A stretch of 63,594 bases of DNA, taken from positions 1-63,594 of IMG/VR virus record IMGVR_UViG_3300046513_000124; one strand, 5' to 3'. Source of the DNA: a virus. Below the pieces are notes generated by a model. That model did no database searches and was not told the DNA's origin. It worked only from the letters and a program-made list of their open reading frames with translations. Shown here one piece after another: positions 32,132-40,206 of this stretch; within the stretch, counting starts at the first letter, position 1, and each line of letters starts with the position of its first letter. A program made the translations under genes and the position numbers.

Positions 32132-32847
32132 GCTTGCACCCTCCGAAATTCGATCACCCACACCCACGGATTGGCGTCCCAACTACCGGCGCCGTTGATC
32201 GACTCCCACAGCGCGGCGTAGGTCGGCGCCGCATCCTCGAAGGTCCGCCCCATGCGCTTGGCCGCTTCGAATATCTTCATGTCATCGAGCAGGCCGTCGC
32301 ACGCGTCGATGCCCTCGGCCCAGCAGTCGGCCTCGCTGATGTCCTGCAGCCGCTCGACGCGCACGCTGACGATTTCCAGCACGGTGCGGCAGGCGTGGCG
32401 CGGCATGAAGATCGCGGGGCGAGTCCACCAGCCGGGCGTGACACCGCGCCCCTTCGCCAGCGGCACATCGGGGTTGTCGGCTGCGTACTGGTAAGCCCGG
32501 TCGCATGCCAACGTCATGTCGATGAAGTGCCACTCGTCGCGCTGCTTCTTCTCGCTGTAGCGCGTCTCCCAGCGACCGAAGGCGAAGAAGGTCTCGCGCA
32601 CCCAGAGGCGGTCGTCGGGATGGCCATATGGCGAGCAGAACTGCACGTCACCTTCTTCGTCGCCAAACCACCCAGAGCCGAGAACTTCCAGCGGACGCTG
32701 GCCAAAGTCGCGCGGGTCTTGGATACCGACGACGTAGTCCAGCTCTGCGGACTCGGCCGGCTTGCACACCCGACGCGTCTGCGTCTTGCTGCCGTCGATC
32801 AGCGCGCGCACCATCGGCGCACTAAAAAGGATTGGCCGCTCTTTCAT
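32128..32847 (-). CDS. ASCH-domain-like phage protein
   Basis: 239 residues. The start PILFSAPMVRALIDGSKTQTRR is the typical opening of phage ASCH-like (beta-barrel, PUA-related) proteins. LWVRETFFAFG and RPAIFMPRHACRTVLEIVSV follow, with a terminal NPWVWVIEF. The fold binds RNA or modified nucleotides in other systems. The phage role is unknown, though often labelled morphogenetic. Confidence 0.75.
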   Translation of the reverse strand: MKERPILFSAPMVRALIDGSKTQTRRVCKPAESAELDYVVGIQDPRDFGQRPLEVLGSGWFGDEEGDVQFCSPYGHPDDRLWVRETFFAFGRWETRYSEKKQRDEWHFIDMTLACDRAYQYAADNPDVPLAKGRGVTPGWWTRPAIFMPRHACRTVLEIVSVRVERLQDISEADCWAEGIDACDGLLDDMKIFEAAKRMGRTFEDAAPTYAALWESINGAGSWDANPWVWVIEFRRVQA

Positions 32848-34163
32848 GCCACCGCCCGCAGTTCATCAAACGCGATGCTCGCCACCCGCTCCAGCGCATC
32901 GGCAAACGTCATATCGAACGTCGTCGCAGCCAGTTCGATGAATTCCCGGTCGCTCGGGCCTTCGATCTCGATGTGGTGCAGCGATCCGGCCGGCAGATGC
33001 GCCTTGCGCTCGTCGTCGGCGCGCTCGCGGGCGTCGATTGCGGACTGCTCGGCCAAGGCTTGCAGGCGCACGCGCTCGGCTTCGCGGTCGACGTTGAACT
33101 GCTCGTCCATCAGCAGGGCTTCGGCATGATCCGATTCCAGCCGGGCGGCAGCTTCAGCGCGGGCGCGGGTTTCTTCCTGCTCGCGGGCGAAGGCGGCGCG
33201 CTGCTCCGCGAGTTGCTCTTGCTGGATGGCGATCTGGCGCTGCTGCTCGGCCACGACTGCGGCGCGCGCATCTTCCTCGGCGCGCACTCGGGCGGCTTCG
33301 GCGTCACGCTGGGCCTGCAGTTCGGCTTCCTGCTGGCGGCGCTCTTCGACCAGGCGCCGCGCTTCGGCTGCCTGCTCCGCGGCGATCCGGTCGGCTTCGG
33401 CGTTGGCGATGCGCTCGCGCTCGTCCTGCTCGGCGCGCAGGCGGGCCAGTTCGGCGCGCTCGGCTTCGAGGCGGGCGGCTTCGGCCTTGCGGGCATCTTC
33501 GGCGGCGAGGGCGGCAGCTTCCGCTTCGGCAGCTTTGTCGCGCATCCCGATCATCACTTCCGCTGTGGTTTCGATCGCTAGCGCAGCCTCTCCGACCAAC
33601 TCCGCAAATTCCTCCGCGCTCGCGGTGCGCTGGGCGAGGCTGGTCAACGCTGCGTTCAGGTCGGCCGAGTTCTTGCTGACGTTCTGTGCCGGCATCGCCA
33701 GGATGGCGTCGATCTTGGCGCGGATCGCGGCGATGCGCGCAGCCTCGATGCGCGCCTTCTCTGCCTTCTCGTCAGCCTTGCGCTTTTCTTCGGCCTTGAT
33801 GGCGCTGTCGAAGCGCTCTTCGTACGGCGCGACCTCGGCGGCGAGTTCCTTGTACTTCGAGTCGAGCAGGCGCCCGATTTCGAGGATCGGCGCCTTGCGC
33901 TGCTGTCGCGCTTTTTCGCCGGCCACCCGCACATCGTCGCGGAATGCAGCTCGGTACTTGAGCGCGGTCGCCATGCCGGCAGTTGTCGCAACGTCGAATT
34001 GGGCGGCGTCAGCCTCGGCCTTCAAGGCGTCGAGCTTGCTGCGAAACGGCTGGAATACCTCAGTCACGTACTTGGCCGGGTCGAGCGTCACGAGCGCCAG
34101 GGCGCCGACTTCGGATTGAGTTGAGGTGGCGGCGAGCGGCGCGTCGATGATCTCTTGGTGCAT
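32844..34163 (-). CDS. Long coiled-coil protein of the recombination module
   Basis: 439 residues from ATG 34163 (AGGAGA site). Residues about 25-120 are globular-helical (PAKYVTEVFQPFRSKLDALK). Residues about 200-370 are almost continuous Ala/Glu/Arg/Gln coiled coil, and the last 60 are a small domain. It lies between the YqaJ exonuclease and the ASCH gene. Similar proteins accompany exonuclease/annealase pairs; its function is unknown. Confidence 0.65.
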   Translation of the reverse strand: MHQEIIDAPLAATSTQSEVGALALVTLDPAKYVTEVFQPFRSKLDALKAEADAAQFDVATTAGMATALKYRAAFRDDVRVAGEKARQQRKAPILEIGRLLDSKYKELAAEVAPYEERFDSAIKAEEKRKADEKAEKARIEAARIAAIRAKIDAILAMPAQNVSKNSADLNAALTSLAQRTASAEEFAELVGEAALAIETTAEVMIGMRDKAAEAEAAALAAEDARKAEAARLEAERAELARLRAEQDERERIANAEADRIAAEQAAEARRLVEERRQQEAELQAQRDAEAARVRAEEDARAAVVAEQQRQIAIQQEQLAEQRAAFAREQEETRARAEAAARLESDHAEALLMDEQFNVDREAERVRLQALAEQSAIDARERADDERKAHLPAGSLHHIEIEGPSDREFIELAATTFDMTFADALERVASIAFDELRAVA

Positions 34164-34188
34164 GGCTTCTCCTGTTGTTGTGGTTGCG

Positions 34189-34932
34189 TTACGCTTGCTG
34201 CAAGAATTGGCTGCGCCAGTCGGGTGCCGTAGGGGTATCGTTGGAAGCGGTCGTGCTGACGAGCTTGCCCGCCACATCGCCCCATTCCGCGCCGCGAAGG
34301 ATCGCTTCGTTCGTCCCGACCATGCCGGCGAAGCGCGCCAGCTCGATGACCATGGCGTCGATGAAAGCGTCGTCGCGGTGGACGCGCTTGACGTACAAGT
34401 CCTTGCCGACCGAGGCCAGTTCCGGCACGTACATGATGAAATCGCACCAGCGGCGCCCTGTAATCCACATGCCGCCCTGCATTTGATGGACGTATTCCGA
34501 CAGGTCGCCAGTGCGCCCGAGCGCCAGGATCTTGCTACCGTCAATCGGTGCCTTAATCTCAATCAGCCCGTCACTGTCGACAAGGCCGTCCGTGGAGTAG
34601 CCGAAAACATCATCGTCCGTCAGGCAGATACCGGCCTCGGTCACGAACGAGCGGGTGCGCGACTCGTACTTCATGCGCGCGGCGAACTCCATTTCGTGGC
34701 CGCGCTCCAAGAGCCATGTTTTGACCGGCTCGCCGTACGGCTTGCCGTTGATGCGCTCGATCGCTAAGTCGGCCGCGTAGCGCTCGGCCGCTGCGGTCGG
34801 GTCGCCGACGTTGCGAGCGCCCGACCTGCGCGAGCAAAGGCTGATGGCGTCGGCAAAGCAGGATGCGGTAATGCGGCCTGCGCGAGCAGCCAGCCACTCG
34901 GCCGTTCCCTGCTGGCATTCGACGAATCTCAT
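34189..34932 (-). CDS. YqaJ-type viral recombinase/exonuclease
   Basis: 247 residues with lambda-Exo-fold motifs: Q-G-T-A-E-W near residue 8, ARAGRITAS, a Glu in ERGHEMEFAARM, the Asp/Glu-x-Lys pair in STDGLVDSDGLIEIKAP, and QGGMWITGRRWCDFI. It resects double-stranded ends 5'-3' to load the annealase. It follows the ERF gene by ATGA coupling, a classic two-component phage recombination pair. Confidence 0.88.
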   Translation of the reverse strand: MRFVECQQGTAEWLAARAGRITASCFADAISLCSRRSGARNVGDPTAAAERYAADLAIERINGKPYGEPVKTWLLERGHEMEFAARMKYESRTRSFVTEAGICLTDDDVFGYSTDGLVDSDGLIEIKAPIDGSKILALGRTGDLSEYVHQMQGGMWITGRRWCDFIMYVPELASVGKDLYVKRVHRDDAFIDAMVIELARFAGMVGTNEAILRGAEWGDVAGKLVSTTASNDTPTAPDWRSQFLQQA

Positions 34933-35699
34933 TTGCGCGCACCTTCGGCGTCAGCCAGTTCGGCTCGACGCGCAGCCACCGCTTCCTTGAATTCCTTGTA
35001 GGCGTGCTGGTCCTTGGCCTTTTCGATGGCGACGATCCCGGCATTCCATACCGCGACCACATCGGCATCGGTTGGCGCGGCCTTGACCTTGGCGATCCAG
35101 TTGTCAGCCAGCGTGGTATCGAGTTCGGCGCTGGCACCGTCGTCGTCCTGGTCTTTCGTCGCCAACCCGGTCGCCGCCAAGAGGGTGTAGCGTTGCAGGT
35201 AGGTGATGGTCGACGCGACTTGCTGGATGCTGTTCTTCTTGCCGGAGTCGTCCTTGGCGCCGCTCAGCGTCGTGCGCTCGCTGTGCCCCATCTTGTGCGT
35301 GAGGATGCAGGTAACGATGATGTTCGCGCCTTGCTGCTCGGTGTCCCAGCGGTGGCTGAATCCGTGGCGAGCCAGCCCTTCAATGATGGCGCCAGTCACG
35401 TTGCCCAGCGTCGCGTGCCGGTAGCCGGTCTCGCTGCCGTCCTTGTTCTTGTAGCCGACGAGCTTGTCCTTGACGATCTCGGGCGGGTCGAGCTTGAAAG
35501 CCGCCATGTCAGCCACGTACGCCTTGCGCGCCTCGTTGGCCTCGTGGCGCTCCTTGAGTTCCATCAGCCGCTCCAGGCGGTCGAGGTCGGCCCCGCTGTC
35601 GAGCGCATGGCGCAGCAGGTCGGCTGGCGTCACAGCACCGCTTGGCGTCGTCGCTACAGCGCTGCCGCGCGCCGGTTCCATTTCGATTACATCATTCAC
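34929..35699 (-). CDS. erf: ERF-family single-strand annealing protein
   Basis: 256 residues. GTG at 35699 was chosen because it forms a GTGA overlap with the 38-residue gene upstream and has GGGAGAG about 7 bases before it. ERF family marks: VKDKLVGYKNKDGSETGYRHA, ARHGFSHRWDTEQQG and SIQQVASTITYLQRYTLLAATGLA. It anneals complementary single strands made by the neighbouring exonuclease. Confidence 0.88.
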   Translation of the reverse strand: MNDVIEMEPARGSAVATTPSGAVTPADLLRHALDSGADLDRLERLMELKERHEANEARKAYVADMAAFKLDPPEIVKDKLVGYKNKDGSETGYRHATLGNVTGAIIEGLARHGFSHRWDTEQQGANIIVTCILTHKMGHSERTTLSGAKDDSGKKNSIQQVASTITYLQRYTLLAATGLATKDQDDDGASAELDTTLADNWIAKVKAAPTDADVVAVWNAGIVAIEKAKDQHAYKEFKEAVAARRAELADAEGARK

Positions 35700-35812
35700 T
35701 TCACTCTCCCTCGTAGTTTTAAAATTGCCCTGCCCAACATCGCGACCCGCACCGCCTCCCGCCAGCGCAGGCCGCACTTCCGATTGCTCGCGACTTGGCG
35801 CAGCAGCTTCAT
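35696..35812 (-). CDS. Small basic protein
   Basis: 38 residues (MKLLRQVASNRKCGLRWREA at the start), strongly basic. It is joined by ATGA overlap to the membrane peptide upstream and by GTGA overlap to the erf start downstream, so its reading frame bridges two genes without a gap. That coupling is the main evidence for it. Confidence 0.6.
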   Translation of the reverse strand: MKLLRQVASNRKCGLRWREAVRVAMLGRAILKLRGRVK

Positions 35813-35958
35813 TTGCGCACCACACCCAAAATCGCATCAGCACGCGCCAGGCGCTCGGCCCGGGATTCCGGCGCCGGCTCGTCGGCACGCTGCACTTCCG
35901 CGATCAGGATCAGGAACGCGAGCACGATGACGAAGACTTGGCCGAGTGCGCGGGTCAC
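35809..35958 (-). CDS. Small single-pass membrane protein
   Basis: 49 residues from GTG 35958 (GTGA overlap with the upstream stop). Residues 4-22 are hydrophobic (ALGQVFVIVLAFLILIAEV), followed by a charged tail. It is translationally coupled on both sides. Function is unknown; other small membrane peptides occur nearby at 36176 and 36801. Confidence 0.62.
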   Translation of the reverse strand: MTRALGQVFVIVLAFLILIAEVQRADEPAPESRAERLARADAILGVVRK

Positions 35959-36179
35959 GATTGCACCCCGATCAGGTCGCGCAGCGCCTTCTTGTGCGTC
36001 TCAAGTGCTTCGCGCACGCGCCGGTCGATCATCTCGTTGATTTGGCGGTCAAGTACGCCGCCCAGCCAATCCCATGCCTTGGGCCGAACGCTTGCCACCG
36101 TGAACACGATGCAGCGGTCGCCAACGTCGATCTCGAGCAGCGGGTTGTGTTGGTCGTGGGTGTTGATGCGATAGGTCAT
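35955..36179 (-). CDS. Small hypothetical protein
   Basis: 74 residues: a beta-like first half (INTHDQHNPLLEIDVGDR) and a charged amphipathic helix at the end (LDRQINEMIDRRVREALETH). It overlaps the genes on both sides by four bases. No family recognised. Confidence 0.6.
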   Translation of the reverse strand: MTYRINTHDQHNPLLEIDVGDRCIVFTVASVRPKAWDWLGGVLDRQINEMIDRRVREALETHKKALRDLIGVQS

Positions 36180-36448
36180 GGCTTGGCCTCACGGCAGATT
36201 TGCTTGCCGTCGCGGCTCATGCGCGGCGCGATGGGCACTGGACGGCCGTAATAGACCAACATGAAATACTCGCAGCCGGTTTCGGGGTCGGTGTACGTCG
36301 CAGGTTTTTCGATAGCCGCCCGCGCCTCTTTCATCTCCGCGCGCTCGCACCCAGCCAGCATCGCCAGCAAGAACAGCACCAGCAGCAGGATTGCGCCGGA
36401 CAGCTTGACCTTGGCGGCGGTCAATTCGTGTTCGGTGATTGGGCTCAT
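36176..36448 (-). CDS. Membrane-anchored DUF6440-like protein
   Basis: 90 residues. Residues about 17-33 are a membrane segment ending LLAMLAGC, which could be a lipobox. The C-terminal half (TYTDPETGCEYFMLVYYGRP; SRDGKQIC) fits the small DUF6440-like beta domain. It would place the domain in the periplasm. Coupled on both sides by ATGA overlaps. Function is unknown. Confidence 0.65.
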   Translation of the reverse strand: MSPITEHELTAAKVKLSGAILLLVLFLLAMLAGCERAEMKEARAAIEKPATYTDPETGCEYFMLVYYGRPVPIAPRMSRDGKQICREAKP

Positions 36449-36804
36449 GGCATGGCCTTTCCGATTTCAGCGGCGACTAGCACGATGGCGCGCCGCGTGG
36501 CGGCGTAAGGGTTTTCACCATAGGGCACATAGACCCGATGGAAGCCGGAAGCCTCGCGGTGATTGACCCATGCGCAGCAGTGTTCAACTAACTTCTCGTC
36601 CACGTAGCAGTCGTGCCCGATGCGCAGATCTACGCCCAATACCAGCGCATCAGCATCGTCATGGAGCGGCTTCCAGACATTGCCGCCGTTGCGCAGGAAG
36701 TGATTCGTGAGCGCCATTTCGACGTAGCCGCTTGGGTATGCCTCAACCGTGCCCTCAAAGCCGCACGCCTTCGCTGCCAGTTCCAGCAATTCACGGTCGC
36801 TCAT
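36445..36804 (-). CDS. Hypothetical phage protein, paralogue of 25120-25467
   Basis: 119 residues from ATG 36804 (a TTG form from 36816 is less likely). It starts MSDRELLELAAKACGFEG and ends YAATRRAIVLVAAEIGKAMP, matching the rightward protein at 25120 at both ends; the centre (WKPLHDDADALVLGVDLRI) also aligns. The two copies are on opposite strands about 11 kb apart. Confidence 0.68.
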   Translation of the reverse strand: MSDRELLELAAKACGFEGTVEAYPSGYVEMALTNHFLRNGGNVWKPLHDDADALVLGVDLRIGHDCYVDEKLVEHCCAWVNHREASGFHRVYVPYGENPYAATRRAIVLVAAEIGKAMP

Positions 36805-36935
36805 GCCAGCCCCCAAAGGATCAGTCGTGCAGTAGAATCGGCCAGCCAGTCAGCGCAAGCGCCCAGCGCCAGGACGGAGGCGATCGATAAGAGCGGGTGG
36901 CGGGTGGTGTGGATGGCGAAGGGGCGGGCGGTCAT
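36801..36935 (-). CDS. Small membrane protein
   Basis: 44 residues from ATG 36935 (ATGA overlap with the upstream stop), ending in an ATGA overlap with 36804. A hydrophobic stretch (SIASVLALGACADWLA) suggests one membrane pass. Coupling on both sides supports translation. Confidence 0.58.
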   Translation of the reverse strand: MTARPFAIHTTRHPLLSIASVLALGACADWLADSTARLILWGLA

Positions 36936-37303
36936 GCGGCACCCCGCAGCGCTTCCAGTCGGGCGTCAATCGCGGCCAACCTCTCAGCGAAGTCACGTTC
37001 CATTGCATGGCGGCAGGCGCGCAGGGCCAGTTCCTCGTTGCTGAACAGGGTGCGCGGGTTTTGCGACCCGCTAGAGCGGCCTTTGCTCTGGTATTCGCCT
37101 CTGCCGTGGTGGACGGCGCTTGACCACGCCTTGTCGACAGTGCCGCAATGGGCATTGAAATCCCATCCCTGCGTGACCGTCACGCCCGAATTCGGCGGCG
37201 GCAAGTCGCGCGGCACTGGGTCGGTCCAGCGCAGCGCTCGGCCAAGCAACGCCTCGCGCTTGAGCGCCGCCATTTCGGCCTGTTCTTTCTTATTCAGCGC
37301 CAT
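36932..37303 (-). CDS. Hypothetical early protein
   Basis: 123 residues after a GAGGGGAAAGAGAAG leader. It is basic and soluble: MALNKKEQAEMAALKREALL at the start, a central WDFNAHCGTVDKAWSSAVHHG, and a helical end. The central block occurs in many short phage early proteins of unknown role. It overlaps the small membrane gene. Confidence 0.6.
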   Translation of the reverse strand: MALNKKEQAEMAALKREALLGRALRWTDPVPRDLPPPNSGVTVTQGWDFNAHCGTVDKAWSSAVHHGRGEYQSKGRSSGSQNPRTLFSNEELALRACRHAMERDFAERLAAIDARLEALRGAA

Positions 37304-37338
37304 CTTCTCTTTCCCCTCTAGTTATCGCGCTCTCGCGC

Positions 37339-37893
37339 TTATCGAATCAGATTGAACGGCTGCGACGACAGCCATACGGCGCCCAGCCGAAACGTCGCCG
37401 CCACCAGCAGGACGATCGCCAGGAACAGCCAGTGCCACTTCGGGAACTCGCTCCAGATCACGCGCAGCCCAATTCCCGCCATTCCCGCCAGCAGCATCCC
37501 GCCCAGCACGACGCCGAGATTCGACGCCAAGCTGCCGACGATCAGCGCGAACAAGCCCGTGATGCCGAGCGCCACCAGAAACGCAACACTAGTGCTGTAC
37601 GCAGTGAGCGAGAACACCGCATCCCACGCCGTCAGCGCCCGCGAGTTCTTCGTGTCGGCCTCATGCAGCTCGCGCCGGATCGTCTGCTCGAGCGACTCGC
37701 CGCGCCGGACCACGAGCGGCTCGCCATGCGGGCGCAGTTCCATGTAGGCCGGAAGTCTCGGGCCCTGATCCTGCAGGACGTAGACGCAGGGTCCGCGGCG
37801 CGTGTATTCGCGGCTGCTGGCGTTGCCTTGATCGTCGAAGGTGGCGACCAGGACGTTGCCGCCGGGGAGGGTGGTGATGTGGCGCTTGGGCAT
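37339..37893 (-). CDS. Multi-pass membrane protein
   Basis: 184 residues from ATG 37893 (GGAG site). Residues 1-85 are soluble and beta-rich, with a conserved-looking RRGPCVYVLQDQGPRLPAYM. From about residue 90 there are three or four hydrophobic segments (VAFLVALGITGLFALIVGSLA; VVLGGMLLAGMAGIGLRV; LFLAIVLLVAATF). Function is unknown; an early-expressed membrane protein could act in exclusion. Confidence 0.6.
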   Translation of the reverse strand: MPKRHITTLPGGNVLVATFDDQGNASSREYTRRGPCVYVLQDQGPRLPAYMELRPHGEPLVVRRGESLEQTIRRELHEADTKNSRALTAWDAVFSLTAYSTSVAFLVALGITGLFALIVGSLASNLGVVLGGMLLAGMAGIGLRVIWSEFPKWHWLFLAIVLLVAATFRLGAVWLSSQPFNLIR

Positions 37894-37927
37894 GAAGGGC
37901 TCCGGTGGTTGGCTTCTCAGTGCCAAA

Positions 37928-37944
37928 GCCCGGTCTAGCCGGGC
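37928..37944 (-). terminator. Hairpin, possible leftward attenuator
   Basis: GCCCGG / CCGGGC stem with a 5-base loop, followed on the minus strand by only three Ts. Confidence 0.4.
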
Positions 37945-37969
37945 GATGGACTTGCGAAGGCGGGCGGAA

Positions 37970-38281
37970 TCAGGCGGCGAGCATCCCGGCCGAGTCGTTG
38001 GCGGCGCGACGGGCTTTGCGCTCGGCCATGTGGCGGAGATGGGCTGCGTGGGTGGCGAATCGGGTGGCGGTCGCGCGCATCGTGGCGAACTTCGCCATCA
38101 GGCTCTGGCCGTAGGTGCCTTTGATCTTGCCTTTGCCTTCGGCGCGCTGGTGCTGGCGCAGTTCGGCGCGGTTGCCGACGTTGCCGCCCTTGGTCTTGGC
38201 GTTGATGTTCTTGGTAGCGGTGTTGGCGACGGCGCGGCGCGCTTTGTCTGCCTCAAACGACTCGTTCTCTTTGCGTTGCAT
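37970..38281 (-). CDS. Small very basic protein
   Basis: 103 residues after an AGGGG site, rich in Lys, Arg, Ala and Asn (NINAKTKGGNVGNRAELRQH; HAAHLRHMAERKARRAAND). It has no predicted membrane segment and is probably nucleic-acid binding, judged by charge only. It is isolated by noncoding gaps on both sides. Confidence 0.55.
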   Translation of the reverse strand: MQRKENESFEADKARRAVANTATKNINAKTKGGNVGNRAELRQHQRAEGKGKIKGTYGQSLMAKFATMRATATRFATHAAHLRHMAERKARRAANDSAGMLAA

Positions 38282-38517
38282 GGGATTCCCCTTGGTTTGT
38301 TGTTGGCTTCGGTGGCAGCCCTTGTCGCGGGCCAGTCGGGCGCTTTGCCAGTGCTCACTCGTGTGAATATCCAGGCCGATGTCGGTTTAGTTAGCGCGCT
38401 TCATGGCATCCTCCAGTAGTGGTTTATCGGGCTCTTGCACGCCCAAAGCCCCGTCGTGCGGGGCGTTGAGTGCTTCGGTTTCGCGCTTGCCGGGATGCCG
38501 CCCAACAAGCGCAGCAT
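38282..38517. other. Intergenic stretch without a supported gene
   Basis: A GGAGG-preceded ATG on the minus strand (38402-38404 region) opens only a very short reading frame. A GC-rich hairpin at 38448-38464 is the only clear structure. Confidence 0.5.
38448..38464 (-). terminator. Possible leftward terminator
   Basis: GCCCC / GGGGC stem with a 7-base loop, followed on the minus strand by TTT, downstream of the 38518-38637 ORF. Confidence 0.45.
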
Positions 38518-38637
38518 CTAGCCGTAGTCCAGTTGCTCGGGTCGTCCGGTCAGTCCTGCCGCCTCATCGCAGCCCTCGGCATAGGGCACTGGCGAAAGCC
38601 AGTAGAGGCAGTGGCAGGGAGTGATTGGGGTGAGCAT
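38518..38637 (-). CDS. Small Cys-containing ORF
   Basis: 39 residues starting MLTPITPCHCLYWLSPVPYA, with three Cys residues and an acidic C-terminal half. It begins two bases after the stop of the upstream gene and is followed by a hairpin. There is no clear ribosome site, so support is mainly the reading frame, position and composition. Confidence 0.4.
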   Translation of the reverse strand: MLTPITPCHCLYWLSPVPYAEGCDEAAGLTGRPEQLDYG

Positions 38638-38638
38638 G

Positions 38639-38965
38639 TCAGTCGGCCGGCGCGCTCGGCGTGAATTCGATCGCCAGCAACTGCTGAATCTGGCCCTCCA
38701 GTTGCGTCACCTTGGCCGTCGCATCGGCGCGCGTGGTCTTGATCTCTTCGCGCAGCGCCTCGACCTTGCTGTCGATCAGGGTCTTTTCGTCGGGAACGTC
38801 GACCGTGATGGTGGCTTCGCCGATGTAGGTGTAGCCGAGCTTGAGCCAGTAATCCTTATCGTCACGAAAGCACATGTGACGCACGCCATGCTCGGTCTGG
38901 AGTTGCTGCGGCGTGACACTGGTGCCGCTCATGAGGAATGCGCTCAGCGTTGCGGTGACTTTCAT
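38639..38965 (-). CDS. Hypothetical early protein with coiled coil
   Basis: 108 residues after an AGGAGA site. Residues 1-60 are mixed alpha/beta (GVRHMCFRDDKDYWLKLGYT); residues 60-98 are a coiled coil (KVEALREEIKTTRADATAKV). It may oligomerise. No family recognised. It lies in the leftward early operon. Confidence 0.6.
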   Translation of the reverse strand: MKVTATLSAFLMSGTSVTPQQLQTEHGVRHMCFRDDKDYWLKLGYTYIGEATITVDVPDEKTLIDSKVEALREEIKTTRADATAKVTQLEGQIQQLLAIEFTPSAPAD

Positions 38966-38983
38966 GCTCTTCTCCTGTTGTGG

Positions 38984-39214
38984 TTATTTCGATTGATCGA
39001 CAAGTTCTTCCAGCCGGTCGCCGCCCCGCGACGCCTCGCCGGTCTTGGTAAAGGTCATTCCGAGGCAGCCATCGACACGCCCGTTGACGTACGCACCTTG
39101 GAGCGGGAATGGCGCATCACTGGCGGGTCCGTGGATCAGCCTGATGAGGTGGCCATTTGCGGTGCGCCAGGTTTGGCCGGGGCGGGCGTTGAGCGCGCGG
39201 GATTCGGTGGTCAT
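38984..39214 (-). CDS. Small hypothetical early protein
   Basis: 76 residues, beta-rich and soluble (GQTWRTANGHLIRLIHGP; GAYVNGRVDGCLGMTFT). This pattern suggests a small SH3-like or OB-like barrel, but no family is certain. It starts 6 bases after the upstream stop. Confidence 0.58.
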   Translation of the reverse strand: MTTESRALNARPGQTWRTANGHLIRLIHGPASDAPFPLQGAYVNGRVDGCLGMTFTKTGEASRGGDRLEELVDQSK

Positions 39215-39220
39215 GACACT

Positions 39221-39787
39221 TCAAGCCGTTACGGACACTTTGAGGCTGGCGGCGATTTCGTTCAGCTTGTGTCGCGCGGTCTCGTGAATGCCGCGCGCAA
39301 TCTCGCCGGTTGCCAGCACCATCGAATTCTTCATCGCGGTTTCGATGGAGTAGTGCAGGTGCTGATGGATCAGGTAGGTGATGCGGGTCTGCTTGCCGGT
39401 GAATCCGTAGCTGTCCTCGGCGCGCGTCTTGCCGCTGGAGTTCACTTCTTCCTGCATGTAGTCCTTCGCGCGCTGCACCAGGTACTCGATGAACGTGACC
39501 GGCGCGCCCTTGCGCTCGCCATACTGATTCGTCTGCTGGATGGTCAGGTTCTCGATGTACTGCGACACGTTCGGCAGGACGTGCTTCTCAGCCAGCGCGT
39601 TGATCGTGTCGTCGATGCGCGTCTTGATGCGCTTGTCGAGTTCCTGCTTGAAGCGCGAGTCGCGGAGGCTTTCTTCGCCGTCCTCGTCCGTCCACTTGCC
39701 GCACATGACGCTCTGCACGATCTGGTCGATCACGCGGTCTTGAAGTTCTTCCTTGGTGAAGCCGAGTGCCGTCAGGTCCAAACTCAT
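39221..39787 (-). CDS. Hypothetical early protein
   Basis: 188 residues after GGGAGAGAGAA. It is helical and charged throughout, beginning MSLDLTALGFTKEELQDRVI and containing RIDDTINALAEKHVLPNVSQ and GKTRAEDSYGFTGKQTRITYL. It resembles long-known but unassigned phage early proteins. No catalytic motif is seen. Confidence 0.6.
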   Translation of the reverse strand: MSLDLTALGFTKEELQDRVIDQIVQSVMCGKWTDEDGEESLRDSRFKQELDKRIKTRIDDTINALAEKHVLPNVSQYIENLTIQQTNQYGERKGAPVTFIEYLVQRAKDYMQEEVNSSGKTRAEDSYGFTGKQTRITYLIHQHLHYSIETAMKNSMVLATGEIARGIHETARHKLNEIAASLKVSVTA

Positions 39788-39853
39788 TTCTCTCTCCCTG
39801 GTTATTCGCCGCGCCCATGCGCGCCGTTATTCGTTACCGAGCCTTCTGCTCGC

Positions 39854-40069
39854 TTACACCGCGTATTCGCGCTTGACAGGCGTGAAGTGCCGCGCCTTGG
39901 TCCGCTGCGCATCCGCCTCATCAGCCGCACGGCATAGGGCGGCAGCCAGTGCGCGCAGACGGGCCGGCGATACCTCCATGCCGCTACCGAGCGGCGAATC
40001 GATTACAACGAGCGGCTCGTTGTGGCGATCGCGCGTCAGTCGGACTTCGATGATTTCTTGGCTTGCCAT
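39854..40069 (-). CDS. Small hypothetical early protein
   Basis: 71 residues: two beta strands (IEVRLTRDRHNEPLVVIDSP) followed by a long helix (SPARLRALAAALCRAADEAD). The strand-strand-helix layout is typical of small phage early proteins. Function is unknown. Confidence 0.58.
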   Translation of the reverse strand: MASQEIIEVRLTRDRHNEPLVVIDSPLGSGMEVSPARLRALAAALCRAADEADAQRTKARHFTPVKREYAV

Positions 40070-40089
40070 GGTTCGCTCCTTTTGTGTTG

Positions 40090-40206
40090 TTACCGGGCCT
40101 TCTGCTCGCGCTCCGCCCGCTTTTTCATTTCCTTGCGCCTGGCGGAATTCGCCTTGCGCGCCTGCTGGTCCCGCGCTCGCTGGCCGTATTGAGTGGGCAG
40201 CTTCAT
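40090..40206 (-). CDS. Small basic protein
   Basis: 38 residues, nearly all Lys/Arg/Gln/Ala (MKLPTQYGQRARDQQARKAN at the start). An AAGG site precedes it and its start overlaps the upstream stop (ATGA). It is likely a nucleic-acid-associated helix, by charge only. Confidence 0.55.
   Translation of the reverse strand: MKLPTQYGQRARDQQARKANSARRKEMKKRAEREQKAR

Noticed and set aside
38621-39937. 438-codon plus-strand frame over several leftward genes
   Set aside because: It crosses multiple gene boundaries with ribosome sites on the other strand and lacks any recognisable motif.
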